Shown: positions 44,118-56,352, counted from the first letter of the stretch. The stretch: 64,000 nt of DNA from Thecamonas trahens ATCC 50062 (GCF_000142905.1 NW_013657665.1:14164-78163); one strand, 5' to 3'. Made by a program: numbers and translations. Notes: a model not told the origin generated them from the sequence alone.

Positions 44118-44371
44118 CTTGCTCGACGACACACACATCATCATTTGCTCTGACTTGCTCCTTTTCTCCTTTCCAAACCTGAAAAAAAAAGACGCGTGTT
44201 CCCAGCTCCCTCCGCTCCCTCCGGTCGCCCTTGCCGTCGCAGCGGCACCTGCGTGCCACCGTGCCATTCTCTCATTTTCATCCAATGTTGTTTACTCAGT
44301 TGAACACAGCGACGATGTCCTCGACCAATCTGATGGTGCGAGCTACCTGGTCGAGTGCTCCGCGCGCTGCC

Positions 44372-47300
44372 TCAATACTTCAGCGAGTCAATCTTGTGCG
44401 CAGGAGGGAGTGGCGTGTCGGCTGCTTGATCGGCACGGAAAAACGCGTGCTTGCGCGCAGCAGTCTTGCCTGCGATCAACCGCCGCCGCGCTAGCCGCGA
44501 CCGGTTGTTCTTGCGCCCTCGTCCTGGCTCGGGCTCCTCTGAGCCGGGCGTGCTCGGTGGCCGCTCGCCGTCGCTGTCAGCAAGAGGTGAAAGCAAAGTC
44601 GCCGACATGCCGTTGAGCGAGGTCGAGAGCGAGGCCATAGACGCGTTGAGATCGCGGAACCGGACCCGCGAGCCGGGGACCAGTCCGAGCAGTCCGTCAT
44701 CTTTCTCGCGTTCTTCACGCTCGAGCTCGCGCACCGCGCTGACAAACTCGGGATCGTCGATGGCTCGCGGAACAAAGCCGCCACCCACGCCCGAATCGCC
44801 GGCAACCGACTTCACCACCCGCCGCAGGTCTGGATCGATGTGGAAGACCGCGGCGTTGCGGGTTGCGTTGTCCTGCGACGGCAGCGCCACCACCGGCCGG
44901 CCCACCCCGTACCCGCCACCGTCTTCGCTCGCCGCCACCACAGTCTGCGACCTCGGCCGACTCGTCTCGCGGCTGCTTGCCTTGCCCGGTCTTCCGCCGA
45001 ACCGGTTCTGGCTCGGCTTGTCATCGCGGGTGTACGCCGCCCACACCTTGAGCGTGTTGTCCCACGAGCCCGAGACATACTGGTGCCGCTGCGGAAGGTA
45101 GACCACACACTTGACTAGGTCGGCGTGGCCGAAGAGGCTCGCCACAACCTCACGCCGCACTGGGTTGTACACAAAGATCTTGCCCTCGTCGGTTCCGGCC
45201 ACCACCATCCCGCGGGTCTGCTTGGCCGCCACGCGGATCCGCGACGACTCGGAAATGCCCTGCGGCCCGCAGTGGTGCGTCACGCACCGCACAATGCTGC
45301 CAAATTCTACCGTGTCCAGCGAGGTGTGTCCGCCCATGGCCGATCCTGTCGCGCCAAACCGGGCCCCAGTCCGGTCGCTCGGATCAGCAAACGTGTGCAT
45401 TCGCTTGAGCCTCGGCTTGCCCTCGCCCCTAAGCGTGTCAAACCGCACGCTCGTCGCCGATCTGTTGAGCACCGACACGGCGCTAGAACCCAGCGCACTC
45501 CCGCTCTCGCCTCCGCTCCCACCGCCGCCTGTCCCCGAGCCCGACACGCCGTCGTCATCGTCCCGCGAGTCGAGCGACTCCGAATCGTCGTTCGAGTCCG
45601 ATCGCACTTGTACCAGCTCGTCGTCCGAGTCGGTCGAGTCAACAATGATCGAGACTCCTACCGGCGTCGCTGCTCCCCGCCCGCGCCCGCGCCCGCTCTC
45701 GCATCCGTCGCCATCGCCGTTGCCTGACGTCCGATCCGACCCACCACCTCCGCCAGTCTCAAGCTCATCGTCGGCATACGCCGCCGTGAGCAGCGTAGAG
45801 AGCCGCTTGCGCTTGCGCTTTTTCTTTGGCTTGCGGATACCCTTACCCCAGAGCTTAAGCGTTCCGTCCACAGACGCGCTCATCCACGCAGAGTGCACCA
45901 CGTTCCACTCGAGCGCCGTGATTGTGCCGACGTGCTCTGACAGCGCCTGCACAAGGACCATTCCGGCGTGCCCAAGCGTGCCGGCATGTGCAAACGACTT
46001 GATCCAAACCATGCCAACCTCGTCGCCCCACGCCATAACTCGGTGCCGCTCGCACCACGCCAGTGTTGTGATCGGCGCGTCTGCCGCACGCCGAAAGTCG
46101 CGCCGCCCGCTCCGCACTCGCTCCGGCACCACATCGGCATCGGTCGTGCCCAGCAGCGTCGTCTTGCGGTAGAGCACCTCCTCACCGGTGTCGAGTTGCC
46201 ACACCCGGAGCGTCGCGTCGCGCGCCACAGACACAAGCACATACGACGACCGGCCCTCACCAGATGGCCCCGATCCCAGATCGGCATTACGCCGCCGCCG
46301 GTGCTCGCTCAGATCGTTGCCGTACTCAAACGACTCGACCTTGACCACCTCCAGCCCAGTGATTGCGTCGGTGTGGCCTTCGCCGCGCGAGCCCACAAGC
46401 GGCAGGGACTTGAGCAGCGAGAGTCCAGTCAGCCGCGACCGGATGTTGGCTCCGACCTGCGGCATCGACTGCGCACGCTCGTAATTGATCGAGCTCGGCA
46501 CTGCAACCGTCGTCATCGACACTGACGAGTCGCGATAGCCGTACACAAGAATCCGTCCGCGCGAGGTGCCCAGTAGCAGTACGTCGAGCTCATCAGAGTA
46601 AAGCACCACGTCGATCGAGAGCCGCGACTTGCGGAATTTGACTGACGACGCCGCATCGGCAGGCTTGAGCGGCGAGGCCACAAGCCCGAGCCGGACCACA
46701 GGATCCGCCTCGGCCGCAGACGCCCGCCCGTCCTTCCGCTTCCGCTCTCGCCGCTTCCACCGCTCACCACCTCCTGCCTAAGCCGGCGCCGACCGACAAG
46801 GGGGTGTTCGAGCTGGTCTGGCAGCTGCAGCGATCGTACAAAACCGAGCGCCTTGGCCTGCGGATTGCCACGCGACGCTGCAAACGATCGCAGCGACGCA
46901 GACCGCCCGCGCCCTCCCCGCCCCTCCTTCAGCCGCACTTTGAGCTTGTCCGCCACCGACAGCACCGTCGTGCGGCCGCCATCGTCCATCGAGATCGATG
47001 CCAGCGACTCGCCGTCGTCCGAGCTCCCGCTGTCCGAGCTCGACACCTCTGATTCGCACAGTGACGCCATCGAGCTCCGCGTTGACAGCGCGTTCTGCAG
47101 TAGCGACGACATCGTGCCCTGCGACGATCCAGCTCGGACCAAGTCCGGAAGTCCACCGGTGCTCTTGTGCACCGCATTGAACAGCATTGGGTCGGTCACA
47201 AAAACGCCGTCGCGGATGAGCGGATTCGGTTGAACGGCCGGCGGCGTTGCCGTTGGCTGCGGCGACGCCCGCGTCTTTGCCGCCGTCTCTGGCGAGTCGA

Positions 47301-49731
47301 GATCGCCCAGCCGCCGTGATGGGTCGTATAAAGAGCGGTTGCGCTTGGCGAGCGCCCGCGCCCGCTCCCGCTTCTCGGCGGAGAGCTTGGACCACGTTGA
47401 CGCTACGTTGCCGTGCACGCTCGACGAGCCGCGGCCGCGGACCAGCGACGCCTTGGCCGACGACTGCGCCTTGCGCTGCGACGCAATGTGTGCTCGCTTT
47501 CGCGCCGTCTGCCGCGCCGCGAGCTTGGCCCGCCGCGCCGCAGGATCGTCGTCATCGAGCAAGAACGGGTCCGGCTCGGGCTCGCCAGCCTCGTGCCCAT
47601 CGGTTGTCACCGGCTCGGTGAGCCAGAGCCAGTCGTCGATCTGGGTCTGCGACGCGCCGGCAAACGAGGCAATGAGCCGCGGCGCACAGCCCGGGGCGCC
47701 CAGCGCGCTCCCGGCCCGGGCCATCTCGTCAGGCTTGCCCTCAATCCACAGCTCCTCCTTGTTGTACTTGTACGTGTTCGACTGCTCGCGCTCCCACTGC
47801 ACAATCCGCCCGTCGGCTCCGGCAGAGAAAAACACCAGCGGGTTGGTTCGCGAGAACGAGAGCGCGTCCACCACGTCAGAGTGCTGCACAAGCGTCGTCA
47901 GCGCTGCTCCGTACCGGTACTTCCACACCACAAGCTGCCGACGGTTCGTAACAGCGAGTACCTTGTCCACAGCCTCAAAGTAGTACATTCGTCCCAGTGC
48001 CAGCGCCGCGCCAGCCTCCTCCTCGACGCTACCACCGACTCCGCCTCCACCGCCACCTCTAGCGGCCGCGGCCTCACTTTCGCCGCGCTCGCTTGCTCCA
48101 CTTGCCCCGGTCCCACCGCTCCCCTTGCCCGGCAGTAGCGTAGCAAGCACCGAGGTGACGTCGGTAAAGGTAGCCAAGTCGTAAATGATCGGCTCGTCCG
48201 AGCCGGCCGACGCCCACAGCGTCGCCGTGGAGTTGACAAATGTGAGGCCCGTGATCGACGCCGCGTGCGACCGAAAGGTGTGGACAAGGATGAGAGACCC
48301 ATACTCATTGGGCTCGGATGCCGGAGGTGCTACGTACGACCAGACTCGGATGGCGCGGTCGTGCGAGCCCGAGGCAAGCCATCCGTCCGCGCCCATCGAT
48401 GCCGCCAGCGCCGTGATCCCGAGCTCATGTGCGTCTTCCCGGTGAACCTTGAGCACTAGTGCCTTCTTTTGCTGCGAGAAGACCCACCCGCAGAGCGCAC
48501 CAGAGTCCGTGGCCGTCACCAGCAGATGCGCATACGGCATGTACACCATATGCCGTGTCCCGCGCATCTCTGCAGACGGGTTCCGTCTCGCCCGCCGCGG
48601 CTTCGTCATGTTGGTCATGTCGAGCGCAAGCAGCGCAGCCTGTCTGCTCGCTGAGCTTCCGATACCGGCGCCGCTCGGCCCACCAGCACCACGCCCGCCC
48701 ACCCGTGGAAGCACCTCGTGCCAGTCCGAGTGCACACCATCGCTCCGGTTGTAGCTGTAAAGCCGGAGCGCGTCCTTGAACACCGCCACAAGCACGTCGT
48801 CGCCGGGCAGCCAGGCCAGGCAAAAGACAGGCTCCGGACGGTCGATGGCCGGCGCGAGCTTGGCCCGCAGTGCCCCAAGCTCGGCTGCCGCCGCGTTGCG
48901 ATCGGCAACAGCCTGCGCCTTGACTCGTGCCGCCAGTGCCCCACCCACAGCCTCGGCACGCTCAATCTTCTCGGTCGCCGTCCGAAGCTTGACCTTGAGC
49001 TCGTCGAACCGCGACGAGCTCCGCAAATACTGCGCAATCGGCAGCGAGTGCGCCGGTGCCGGCGGCGCGGCCATGCTCAGAAACTTGAGCGCCTTTTGCG
49101 TCTGCGCATAGTGCCACACAATGATCTCGCCGCCGAGCGAGGCCGAGAATAGCTTCTTGAGCCCGTCGACGTAGAGCAGGTCGGTGACAGTCCCGGTGTG
49201 GCCGTCATAGGTCGCTACTAGTTGTGTTGTCGTTGAGGAGATGTCCCACACCTTGACCGTCTCATCCTCTGAACCAGTAAAGACGACCGACGCGTGCGTG
49301 TTGAAGGCTGCACAGACAACCGACTTTGCGTGAATGGTAGCCGATCCCGCGCCACTACTCCGCTTGCCTTGACCACCCTCCCACTTTCGCCACGGCGGTT
49401 CCCCGCTCTGAGAGTTGAAAGTATCTTCCGATCCCAACGGAAGTGGCTTGTGCAGCGGTGAGCCGCGGTACTTGTCGACGAGTGCCTCGATGGCCCCAGG
49501 ATCCAGCCCGCTCTTGTGACTCCTTCTCCTCGACAAGCTCTCACCACCACTGATACTCATGCCGATACCAGATGAGTGTAGACCACTCTCTCCACTTGCC
49601 ATCAAACTTCCATCACGTCCGCTGGCTGGTCGATTGCTACCACGATGATGTCCAACACGCCCACGACCAGTTCCACTGCCAGTGCCCACTGTTCGCGCAG
49701 AGTCCGACGGAATAAACCGCTCAAACTCCAT
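44372..49731 (-). CDS. Giant WD40-repeat protein, two propeller regions (one frame break)
   Basis: ~1786 aa if one lost base near 46745 is restored (WKRRERKRKDG continues the chain). WD40 repeats form an N-terminal set (VVFTGSEDETVKVWDI, LFSASLGGEIIVW, WLASGSHDRAIRVW, VFFSAGADGRIVQW) and a C-terminal set (VARDATLRVWQL, WMSASVDGTLKLW, YVSGSWDNTLKVW). A charged, Arg-rich and Ser-rich disordered linker joins them. A coiled coil (~residues 250-300) lies in the first part. The last ~200 residues are basic and disordered. I cannot place it in a named WDR family; it is likely a scaffold. Start at the ATG of MEFERFIPSDSAR, complement of 49729-49731. Confidence 0.8.
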
Positions 49732-50034
49732 ACTCACTCCAGCTACGCTCACACAAGTAAGTAGAACAGGTACTTCTCGTGTCCTACTTGCTCGTTGCCA
49801 GACTGGAGTGCGGTGTACTTCCTTTCGGTCCCCTCGCCATACCCTTTCCCCTCGCTCTCGTCACCCTGGCGGTTAGTCGCTCGCTCGCCGAATTGCCGCC
49901 AAAGCTCGCCCAGAGCCACCAAGGCTCCCAGAGCCGCCAGACTGCTGATTTGGCGCGCATGCAGTTGAGAACCTCGTTCATTTTTCATCCTGTTCGCGTG
50001 CAACACATCCCTTTCTTCCATCCTCTCCAGTCTT
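49732..50034. other. Spacer, no gene seen
   Basis: About 300 bases between two minus-strand genes; nothing recognisable. Confidence 0.5.
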
Positions 50035-50790
50035 TTACTGTTTGGCGTTGTCATCAACCTTGTTCTCCTCGTTGTCAGCGTCAGCGCGCCGAGCGCGTCG
50101 AAAGGCAGCAAGCTGGCGAGAGATCGACGGCGTGATGGCGAGCGTGACCGCGAGTCGAAGTGGCTCTGTGAGCTTGGTCGCCACCCATGCCAGCATAAAG
50201 TCGCCTGTCGACTTGGTCACCTTGAGATCCGTCGACGACATGCCCGGGAGATGGAGCGCGTCCAGGTGGTAGTCCTTGACCAGCGAGGTCACATCGCCCG
50301 GGACAATTTCTCCGGTCTTGACTCCCATGTACAGACCCGAGAGAGTCACCACGTACACACCGAGATACGTGGTGATACCCACCATGCCATACTTTGTCCA
50401 AAGCTGCCGGAACTTGCCGCCTTTCTTCCCCTCGGCCTCAGCTTCGGCCTCGGCCTTGGTCTCGACCTGCGTCGCCGTGGGCATCGGCGTCTGTGCCACG
50501 ATCTTCTCCACCTCGTCAAGCTTCCTCCCGATTCCGGTCCCAGCCGCCTCTGCCCCAGCGGCAGCTCCAGCACCAGAACTAGCGCCCGACACATCGCTGG
50601 CGCTACCGCCAGACGCGGCATCCTCATCCTTGCTCGAGGGGAAGCTTCCCGAGCTCGGCTGACCACCAGCGACCTCACGACCTGGCCGAGAACTCGCAGA
50701 CACTCCCCGCATTGCTTGGCCACACACACTAGCTGATGTCCATCGCCCGTTTGCTCCGGCAAGCCCAGTCCTTGCAACAAGTCGCAGCAT
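50035..50790 (-). CDS. Mitochondrial DUF1279 (FAM210-like) protein
   Basis: 251 aa. The first ~40 residues are Arg/Ser/Ala-rich without acids (MLRLVARTGLAGANGRW...), typical of a mitochondrial presequence. A Lys/Glu/Ala-rich helix precedes the DUF1279 domain, with FRQLWTKYGMVGITTYLGVY followed by VVTLSGLYMGVKTG, the YG...V..Y........Y..V..G pattern of FAM210A/B. A second helix sits near DFMLAWVATKLTEPLRLAVTLAITP. In animals FAM210 proteins are mitochondrial membrane proteins tied to translation; that role here is inferred. Confidence 0.8.
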   Translation of the reverse strand: MLRLVARTGLAGANGRWTSASVCGQAMRGVSASSRPGREVAGGQPSSGSFPSSKDEDAASGGSASDVSGASSGAGAAAGAEAAGTGIGRKLDEVEKIVAQTPMPTATQVETKAEAEAEAEGKKGGKFRQLWTKYGMVGITTYLGVYVVTLSGLYMGVKTGEIVPGDVTSLVKDYHLDALHLPGMSSTDLKVTKSTGDFMLAWVATKLTEPLRLAVTLAITPSISRQLAAFRRARRADADNEENKVDDNAKQ

Positions 50791-51544
50791 GTCGTCCAAA
50801 GCTCACCTACTGGTTGATCGACGCAGAGAGGTGCCACTCGGCTCTAGCCGAGCGACAAGCGATGCGGGACCAACCAATTGCCTTGATCCTCTCGTCGTAT
50901 GACATCATCACCACAGAGTTTGTGTCTCAGCTAGTGAGATGGAGCTTGTACGGCTGGCGGCCTCCCGTCGAGCGTTGACGGCTGGCGGCCTCCCATCGAA
51001 CGTGGATGGTGGTGAGAGAGACGCATCTGCTGGCGTGTGCGGCCGATCAGCGCAGACTGCTTGGAGCCGTGGCTGGCTCGTCATAGGCACGGTGCAATGC
51101 GAGCTATCTACGAGGCGAGCAATAAGTGAGCTGTGTTGTGTTGATGGCGTGGCGCAGCGAGGCCGTGAGGGGTACGTACTAGCATGCAGATCGCCAGGTG
51201 GTGATGAGCGGTTGCAGTTGCAAACCAGTGCAGAGGTTTCGCAGTCGGTCCATCCGCCACTACTGCCGTATCGCCATCAGCATGCAAGGTGTGTGACCCG
51301 TGCTCGGGAGCAAGGGCTCGGGATCAGTGTCGACGAGGCGCTCGTGGGTGTGCAGGGCGCGAGTAGGTTGGATACCGGTGGCAGGCGGGAGCAAAAATAA
51401 ATAGACAAAAATTGTATTGCCGAGACAACTCTGCCTTTGCCAACCACACCACGCGTGGGTCGAGCGAGTGGAGAGCGAAGAGCGGAGGTCAGCCACGTGA
51501 GCGTCAGACTGCTCTGTTGCTCGGGGCGAGCAGGAAGCGGGAGC
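50791..51544. other. Divergent spacer; short direct repeat
   Basis: Lies between the FAM210-like gene (-) and glycosyltransferase 1 (+). A 30-bp direct repeat (GGCTGGCGGCCTCCCGTCGA form) occurs at ~50952-51000. No supported gene. Confidence 0.5.
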
Positions 51545-53703
51545 ATGATGAAGGTGATGATTGTTAGGGAGAGGAAGGGCAATAGAGAGCAAGTACAGAA
51601 CGTTGCTGTCAAATGTGCTGTTGTCATTGCTACAGCACTTGTCATCAGTATCTATCTCTACGCCCACCACTACCACCCTTACCTCCCTCGGGACTTGCCC
51701 CAAGACGAGCTCGACGTTATCAACTACCTCGAGTACCAGCGTCCGTTTACCCCTGCTGAGATTACCTCTGCCTCACTCAAGCACTCGATAGAGTTGGCAC
51801 GGGACACACAAGGCATTGCTGCTGTTATGCTCAACTGGTACGTGCCCTTTGTATTCCTCTTAACCCTCATCTATCCCCCCTTGCCCTTGCTTCCTGCCTA
51901 CCTGCCTGACTGCCTGTGGATGGCGGCAACATTGCGTTTTGGTCGACTGAAAGTCGTTTGGTACCAACTTCGTGGCCCTCCTCCGCTCCCCCTCCCCCCT
52001 ACCACTGGCCTTTATCCACCTGGCACATGTCCATGGTGTACTTTTACATAGCACCATCCTCCTTATACGGTCATCTAGTATGGCATTGACCTCGTTCTTC
52101 AGTTGGTATACTGGGGAATGGCTGTACCTCGCAGAATGACCGCCACCCCCCCCCCCCCCCCTCTTCCCCCACTTTCCTTTCCCTCTGTTGAGCGCATTCT
52201 CGTTATCAATGTTATCATTGTTGGCTTTGTACCATCATTTTGCATTGGCTTTGGAGCGGATCCGCCTCGACATGGCCTCGATATGGCTGGCATCGACATG
52301 GTCGGCTTGAGATGGCTGGCCTCGACATGGTCGGCCTCGACATGGTCGGCTTGAGACGACATGCCGTGGTGTGTGATGAGAGGACTCACGTACCGTACCA
52401 TCTATTTCGACGGGGCGATGACAGGAAACGACTGGACAACCTGAGGGTGATCATGCAGAACCTGCGCGAGGCGGGCCACTACAGCGAGTTTGTGGTGTGG
52501 AACAACAACCCGGATACTGTGCTCAACGAGGAGCTCATCTTTGGTGAGCGGATCCCGGAGCGGGTTGTTGTGGTCAACTCGGTGGACAACCTCAAGGACT
52601 TTGGCAAGTACCTCGGCTGCCAGCGGGCAGTGGCGGAGATCTGCTACATGCAGGACGACGACTGGGACTCGTCGAGCTACCGAGTGAGCCTGCTGTACTC
52701 GTTCCTTGGCCAGCCCGGCGTCGAACACGGGGTGACCAACGCGCGGACGTTTATGCAGAACATGGCGTGGACGTGCTACAACGCCGCTGCCAGGATCCAC
52801 GCTGGATTCATGTGGGGTGGGTGTGGCTCGGTCTTCTCGCGCGACGCTGCTGTCCGGCACATCGGCCTGATCAACTCGCTGCTCCCGGTCGAGTTCAAGT
52901 ACATCTCGGACCTGTTCTTTCCGCTGTGGTACAACCAGCCGCCGATTGTGTACACGCTGCCGCTCGACCAAGGCGAGCTCGACACCAACGACGCCATCTC
53001 GGAGCAAGAGGGTTTCAGCGAGTTTATGTATGAGGCCGGCATCCTCGCCATGGATCGGCTCTGGACGGCCGACGAGAGCATCTTTCGCAGCCGCAAGCGC
53101 ATGAAGCGGCAGATCACTCACGCCATCCGCACCGACGACGGCGGCATGTTCCTCACCAACACGGGTGTCAACCGTGAGTTCGAACTCGAGACCTGCACTC
53201 TCGAGGACGACGCCGAGCGCTTCACGCTCGACCGCACGCCGTGCACCGACAGTCGGCGCCACTGCGGCGTCCGCAATCACTACTTTGCACACCCGCCCAT
53301 GTTTGCCATCGACGGCGATCCAAAGACGTGCTACGAGGCTGCCGTCGCGCCCGGCCGACCCGCGTTCTTCGGCTTTGACCTCCTTGCCCCGCACAAGGGC
53401 GTCACCATCCGCGCCTCGATCGGCGCGTACGGCAAGGGCGCCCGCGACGCGCTCGCCCCTCTCACCACCGCCGTCAACGTCTCGATCTCGCTCGAGTCCG
53501 AGGTCTGGCGCACCTTTGCCACGCCGGCCCTGGGCATCTCGGGCCGTACCCTCGAATCTCGCTCATTCTCGCTCGACTCTCGCTCTATGGCCGGTGAGAC
53601 CCAGGTCTTCCGCTCCTTCATCATCACTCTCCCGCCCGTCGTTGACATGTACGTGCTCCAGATCTGCGAGCTCACAGTCAACGGTGACAAGTACGTTGTG
53701 TAG
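51545..53703 (+). CDS. Golgi-type glycosyltransferase 1 of a tandem pair, spliced
   Basis: Exons 51545-51837 and 52425-53703, 523 aa. Type II membrane protein: cytoplasmic basic tail, then TM (AVVIATALVISIYLYAHHYH). The catalytic part has KRLDNLRVIMQNLREAGHYSEF, FVVWNNNPD and CYMQDDDWDSS; the DDD-type motif fits metal binding in a GT-A fold, and the WNN pattern recalls exostosin-like GT64 enzymes. The C-terminal ~150 residues have FAIDGDPKTCYEAAVAPGRP, FFGFDLL and VNVSISLESEVW, resembling an F5/8 (discoidin) sugar-binding domain. Splice sites GTACGT and GACAG join in phase 2 as MLNW-KRLDNL. The adjacent paralogue has the same intron position. The substrate is unknown. Confidence 0.78.
51838..52424 (+). 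other. Intron of glycosyltransferase 1
   Basis: GTACGT ... GACAG. It contains a 16-C run (52146-52161) and a small minisatellite of GGCCTCGACATGGTC units at 52262-52352. Confidence 0.85.
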
Positions 53704-54156
53704 CCTCCCCTCCCTCCCGCGCCCCGCGCCCCGCGCCCCGCGCCCCGCCTCCTTGTGTTGGCCGTTCAGTACCTTGCTCGTGGCAGCTGGCAATCACCAG
53801 CTTAGGCGAGTGGAGCAAAGGCGACTATCGTCACCTGCTCGTCCCGATCAGTCCGCTGATGGACTGGTTGGACAATCTCACCCACCAACGCCCCGAGCCA
53901 GACAAAATACGTAAAAGACCTTGGCTACCACAACAAGCACCACCCCCCCCCCCCTCCCCCCCTCCCCACCCCACCCCACTCACCCACTCCGCCGCCGATG
54001 CTGAAAAAAAAAATCATAAAGGAGGAAAAAGCGACGGAGAGTGCAAGCGAAATCGACAGCAGCGGAAGGCGGGAGAGTCGGCAACGTGGATTGGGCCATT
54101 TCACTCGATTACGGTCGAGGCCACGTTTCTCCATTGTGGGAGGCTTGCAGACAACC
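53704..54156 (+). other. Spacer between the glycosyltransferase pair
   Basis: Contains a (GCCCCGC)n run just after the first gene and a 12-C tract at 53943-53954 upstream of the second gene, followed by an A-rich stretch. No gene. Confidence 0.5.
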
Positions 54157-56352
54157 ATGTTGAAGGGTCAGAAGTCCGAGAGTGTATACCAAAAGCCTAG
54201 CCGTACTGTCAAGGTTTTAACCATTGTACTCCTTTGCTTGCTTGTCGGTACCTTTATCCGCTTACGTGAGCGCATCCTCTATCCCTACATCCCAGCTGAT
54301 GTGCCACAGGACGAGCTTGACCGCATGAACTACGTCACCTACAAGCGCCCGTTTACAAAGGAGGAGATCCTCACAGCTGCACGTGCGAGCTCCTTGGAGT
54401 ATGTCGCAGACTCCCAAGGCATTGCTGTTGTTATGCTCAACTGGTATGTCTGACTCTCTCCTCCTCCTCTTCCTCTATCCTCCCCAACCCCTCCCCTCCC
54501 CCTCCCCCTCCCGAGCCCGTGCTTGGGTGGATGGCTCTGTTTTCGTTTGTTTCACGGAATCGGGCGGGTGCCATGCACCACCTTCCAACCACCACGTATA
54601 AGGCCCTACCATTTGCCATACCAACACCACGCCTTTTATAGCCATATACGTGGATGTATCATCCTCAATTCTTTCTCCATCTCTACTTGCATGGCTATGC
54701 GAACTTGCTATCCCTCGATAGAGCTGGTTGTTGCCACTGGCCCTCTCCACACCCCCCACGTGCGGTGGTTTTGCAAGCCAACCGCAGGTGTCATGGGCAT
54801 GACATTGACCACCAGGCTATCAGCCTCCACCTATGCCCATGTGTTCCTCCGTCTATCTATCTCTCTATCTATCTCTCTCTCTCTCTCTCTTGGTCTTGTC
54901 GCTCTGGCTCCCGCTGGTCATGCTGGCCGCTGCAGCGAATGTGTGGCGGTTGCGGTTGCGGTTGCGGCAGTTGCAGCTGATGGCTCGGCTGCAGCCCGGG
55001 ACCCGCCCGGTTTCACTCCCCCCCCCCCCCCCCCCCCCCCTTCCCCACTCACACATGCGGGTAACGGTGACAGGAAGCGACTGGACAACCTCAAGCTGAT
55101 CATGCAGGAGCTGCATGCCGACGGAATCTACAGCGAGTTTGTGGTGTGGAACAACAACCCGGATACTGTGCTCAACGAGGAGCTCATCTTTGGTGAGCGG
55201 ATCCCGGAGCGGGTTGTTGTGGTCAACTCGGTGGACAACCTCAAGGACTTTGGCAAGTACCTCGGCTGCCAGCGGGCAGTGGCGGAGATCTGCTACATGC
55301 AGGACGACGACTGGGACTCGTCGGGCTACCGGGAGAGCCTTCTGCACTCGTTCCTCGCCCGGCCCGGTACCGAGCACGGTGTGACCAACAAGCACACCTC
55401 GATCCAGAACTGGGCATGGACGTGCTACAACGCCGCTGCCAGGATCCACGCTGGATTCATGTGGGGTGGGTGTGGCTCGGTCTTCTCGCGCGACGCTGCT
55501 GTCCGGCACATCGGCCTCATCCACTCGCTGCTCCCGGTCGAGTTCAAGTACATCTCGGACTTTTTCTTCCCCATTTGGCACAACGAGCCGCCCGTCGTCT
55601 ACACCGTCGACATCAAGCAGGGCGAGCTCGACACCAACGACGCCATTTCGGAAGAGACCGGCTTTGGCAAGTTTATGCACGAGGCCGGTGTCCTCGCCAT
55701 GGACCGGCTCTGGACGGCCGACGAGAGCATCTTCCGCAACCGCAAGCGCCAGCTCCGCCACATCACCCACGCCATCCGCGCCGACGACGGCGGCCTCTTC
55801 CTCACCAACACGGGCGTCCAGCGTGACTTTGAGCGTGTTTCGTGCACCCTCGAGGACGACCCCGCCCGGTTCACCTTTGATCGCACCCTCTGCCGCACTT
55901 CTAACCGCCTCTGTGGCATCCATCACCAATACCTCAACCACATGCCGCCTTTTGCCATCGACGACGACCCGAACACCTGCTACGAGGGTGCCGTCCTCCC
56001 GGGCCGCCCGGCCTTCTTTGGCTACGACCTCCTCACCCCGCACACCGACGTCATCATTTCGGCAAAGATGGGCGGCTACGGCTACGGTGCCGTCCACGCC
56101 CTCTCCCCCATCGGCAATGCACTCAACGTCTCCATCTCGCTCGACGCACAGGTCTGGCACTCGCTGGTAACCCCGGCACTCCGCGTGAGGGAGACCTCCG
56201 ACGGCCTGCTCACCTTTACGCTCGACTCCAGTGCCATGGCTGGTGAGACCCAGGCCTTCCGCGCCTTTATCGTCACCCTCCCGCCCGCCGAAGACATGTA
56301 CATGCTGCAGGTCTGCCACCTGAACGTCGTCGGCAACAAGGTCCGGTCATGA
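54157..56352 (+). CDS. Golgi-type glycosyltransferase 2 of the tandem pair, spliced
   Basis: Exons 54157-54443 and 55074-56352, 521 aa; exon 2 is exactly as long (1279 nt) as in copy 1 and the intron is in the same place and phase. TM anchor: VKVLTIVLLCLLVGTFIRL. Same motifs as copy 1 (FVVWNNNPD, CYMQDDDWDSS, FAIDDDPNTCYEGAVLPGRP). Two stretches are identical to copy 1 at DNA level (55128-55323 and 55417-55517), while intervening and C-terminal parts have diverged in sequence. All key residues are kept in both, so both are probably functional. Confidence 0.78.
54444..55073 (+). other. Intron of glycosyltransferase 2
   Basis: GTATGT ... GACAG. It carries a TCTATCTCTCTCT microsatellite (54850-54890), a GGTTGC hexamer run (54945-54970) and a 23-C tract (55018-55040) 33 bases before the 3' splice site. 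Confidence 0.88.

Noticed and set aside
7100..46760. Programmed -1 ribosomal frameshifting as the cause of the frame breaks
   Set aside because: The sites share no slippery heptamer and no obvious downstream structure, and they fall in unrelated genes; draft sequence error is simpler. Kept only as an alternative in the findings.
50939..51400. 153-codon open frame between the FAM210-like gene and glycosyltransferase 1
   Set aside because: Weak codon bias compared with neighbours, no domain, and it covers a short direct repeat.
52402..53394. Long minus-strand open frame over glycosyltransferase 1, and a similar one at 54865-56319
   Set aside because: Both mirror the paralogous exons; similarity between them follows from the sense-strand duplication, and neither has a recognisable domain.
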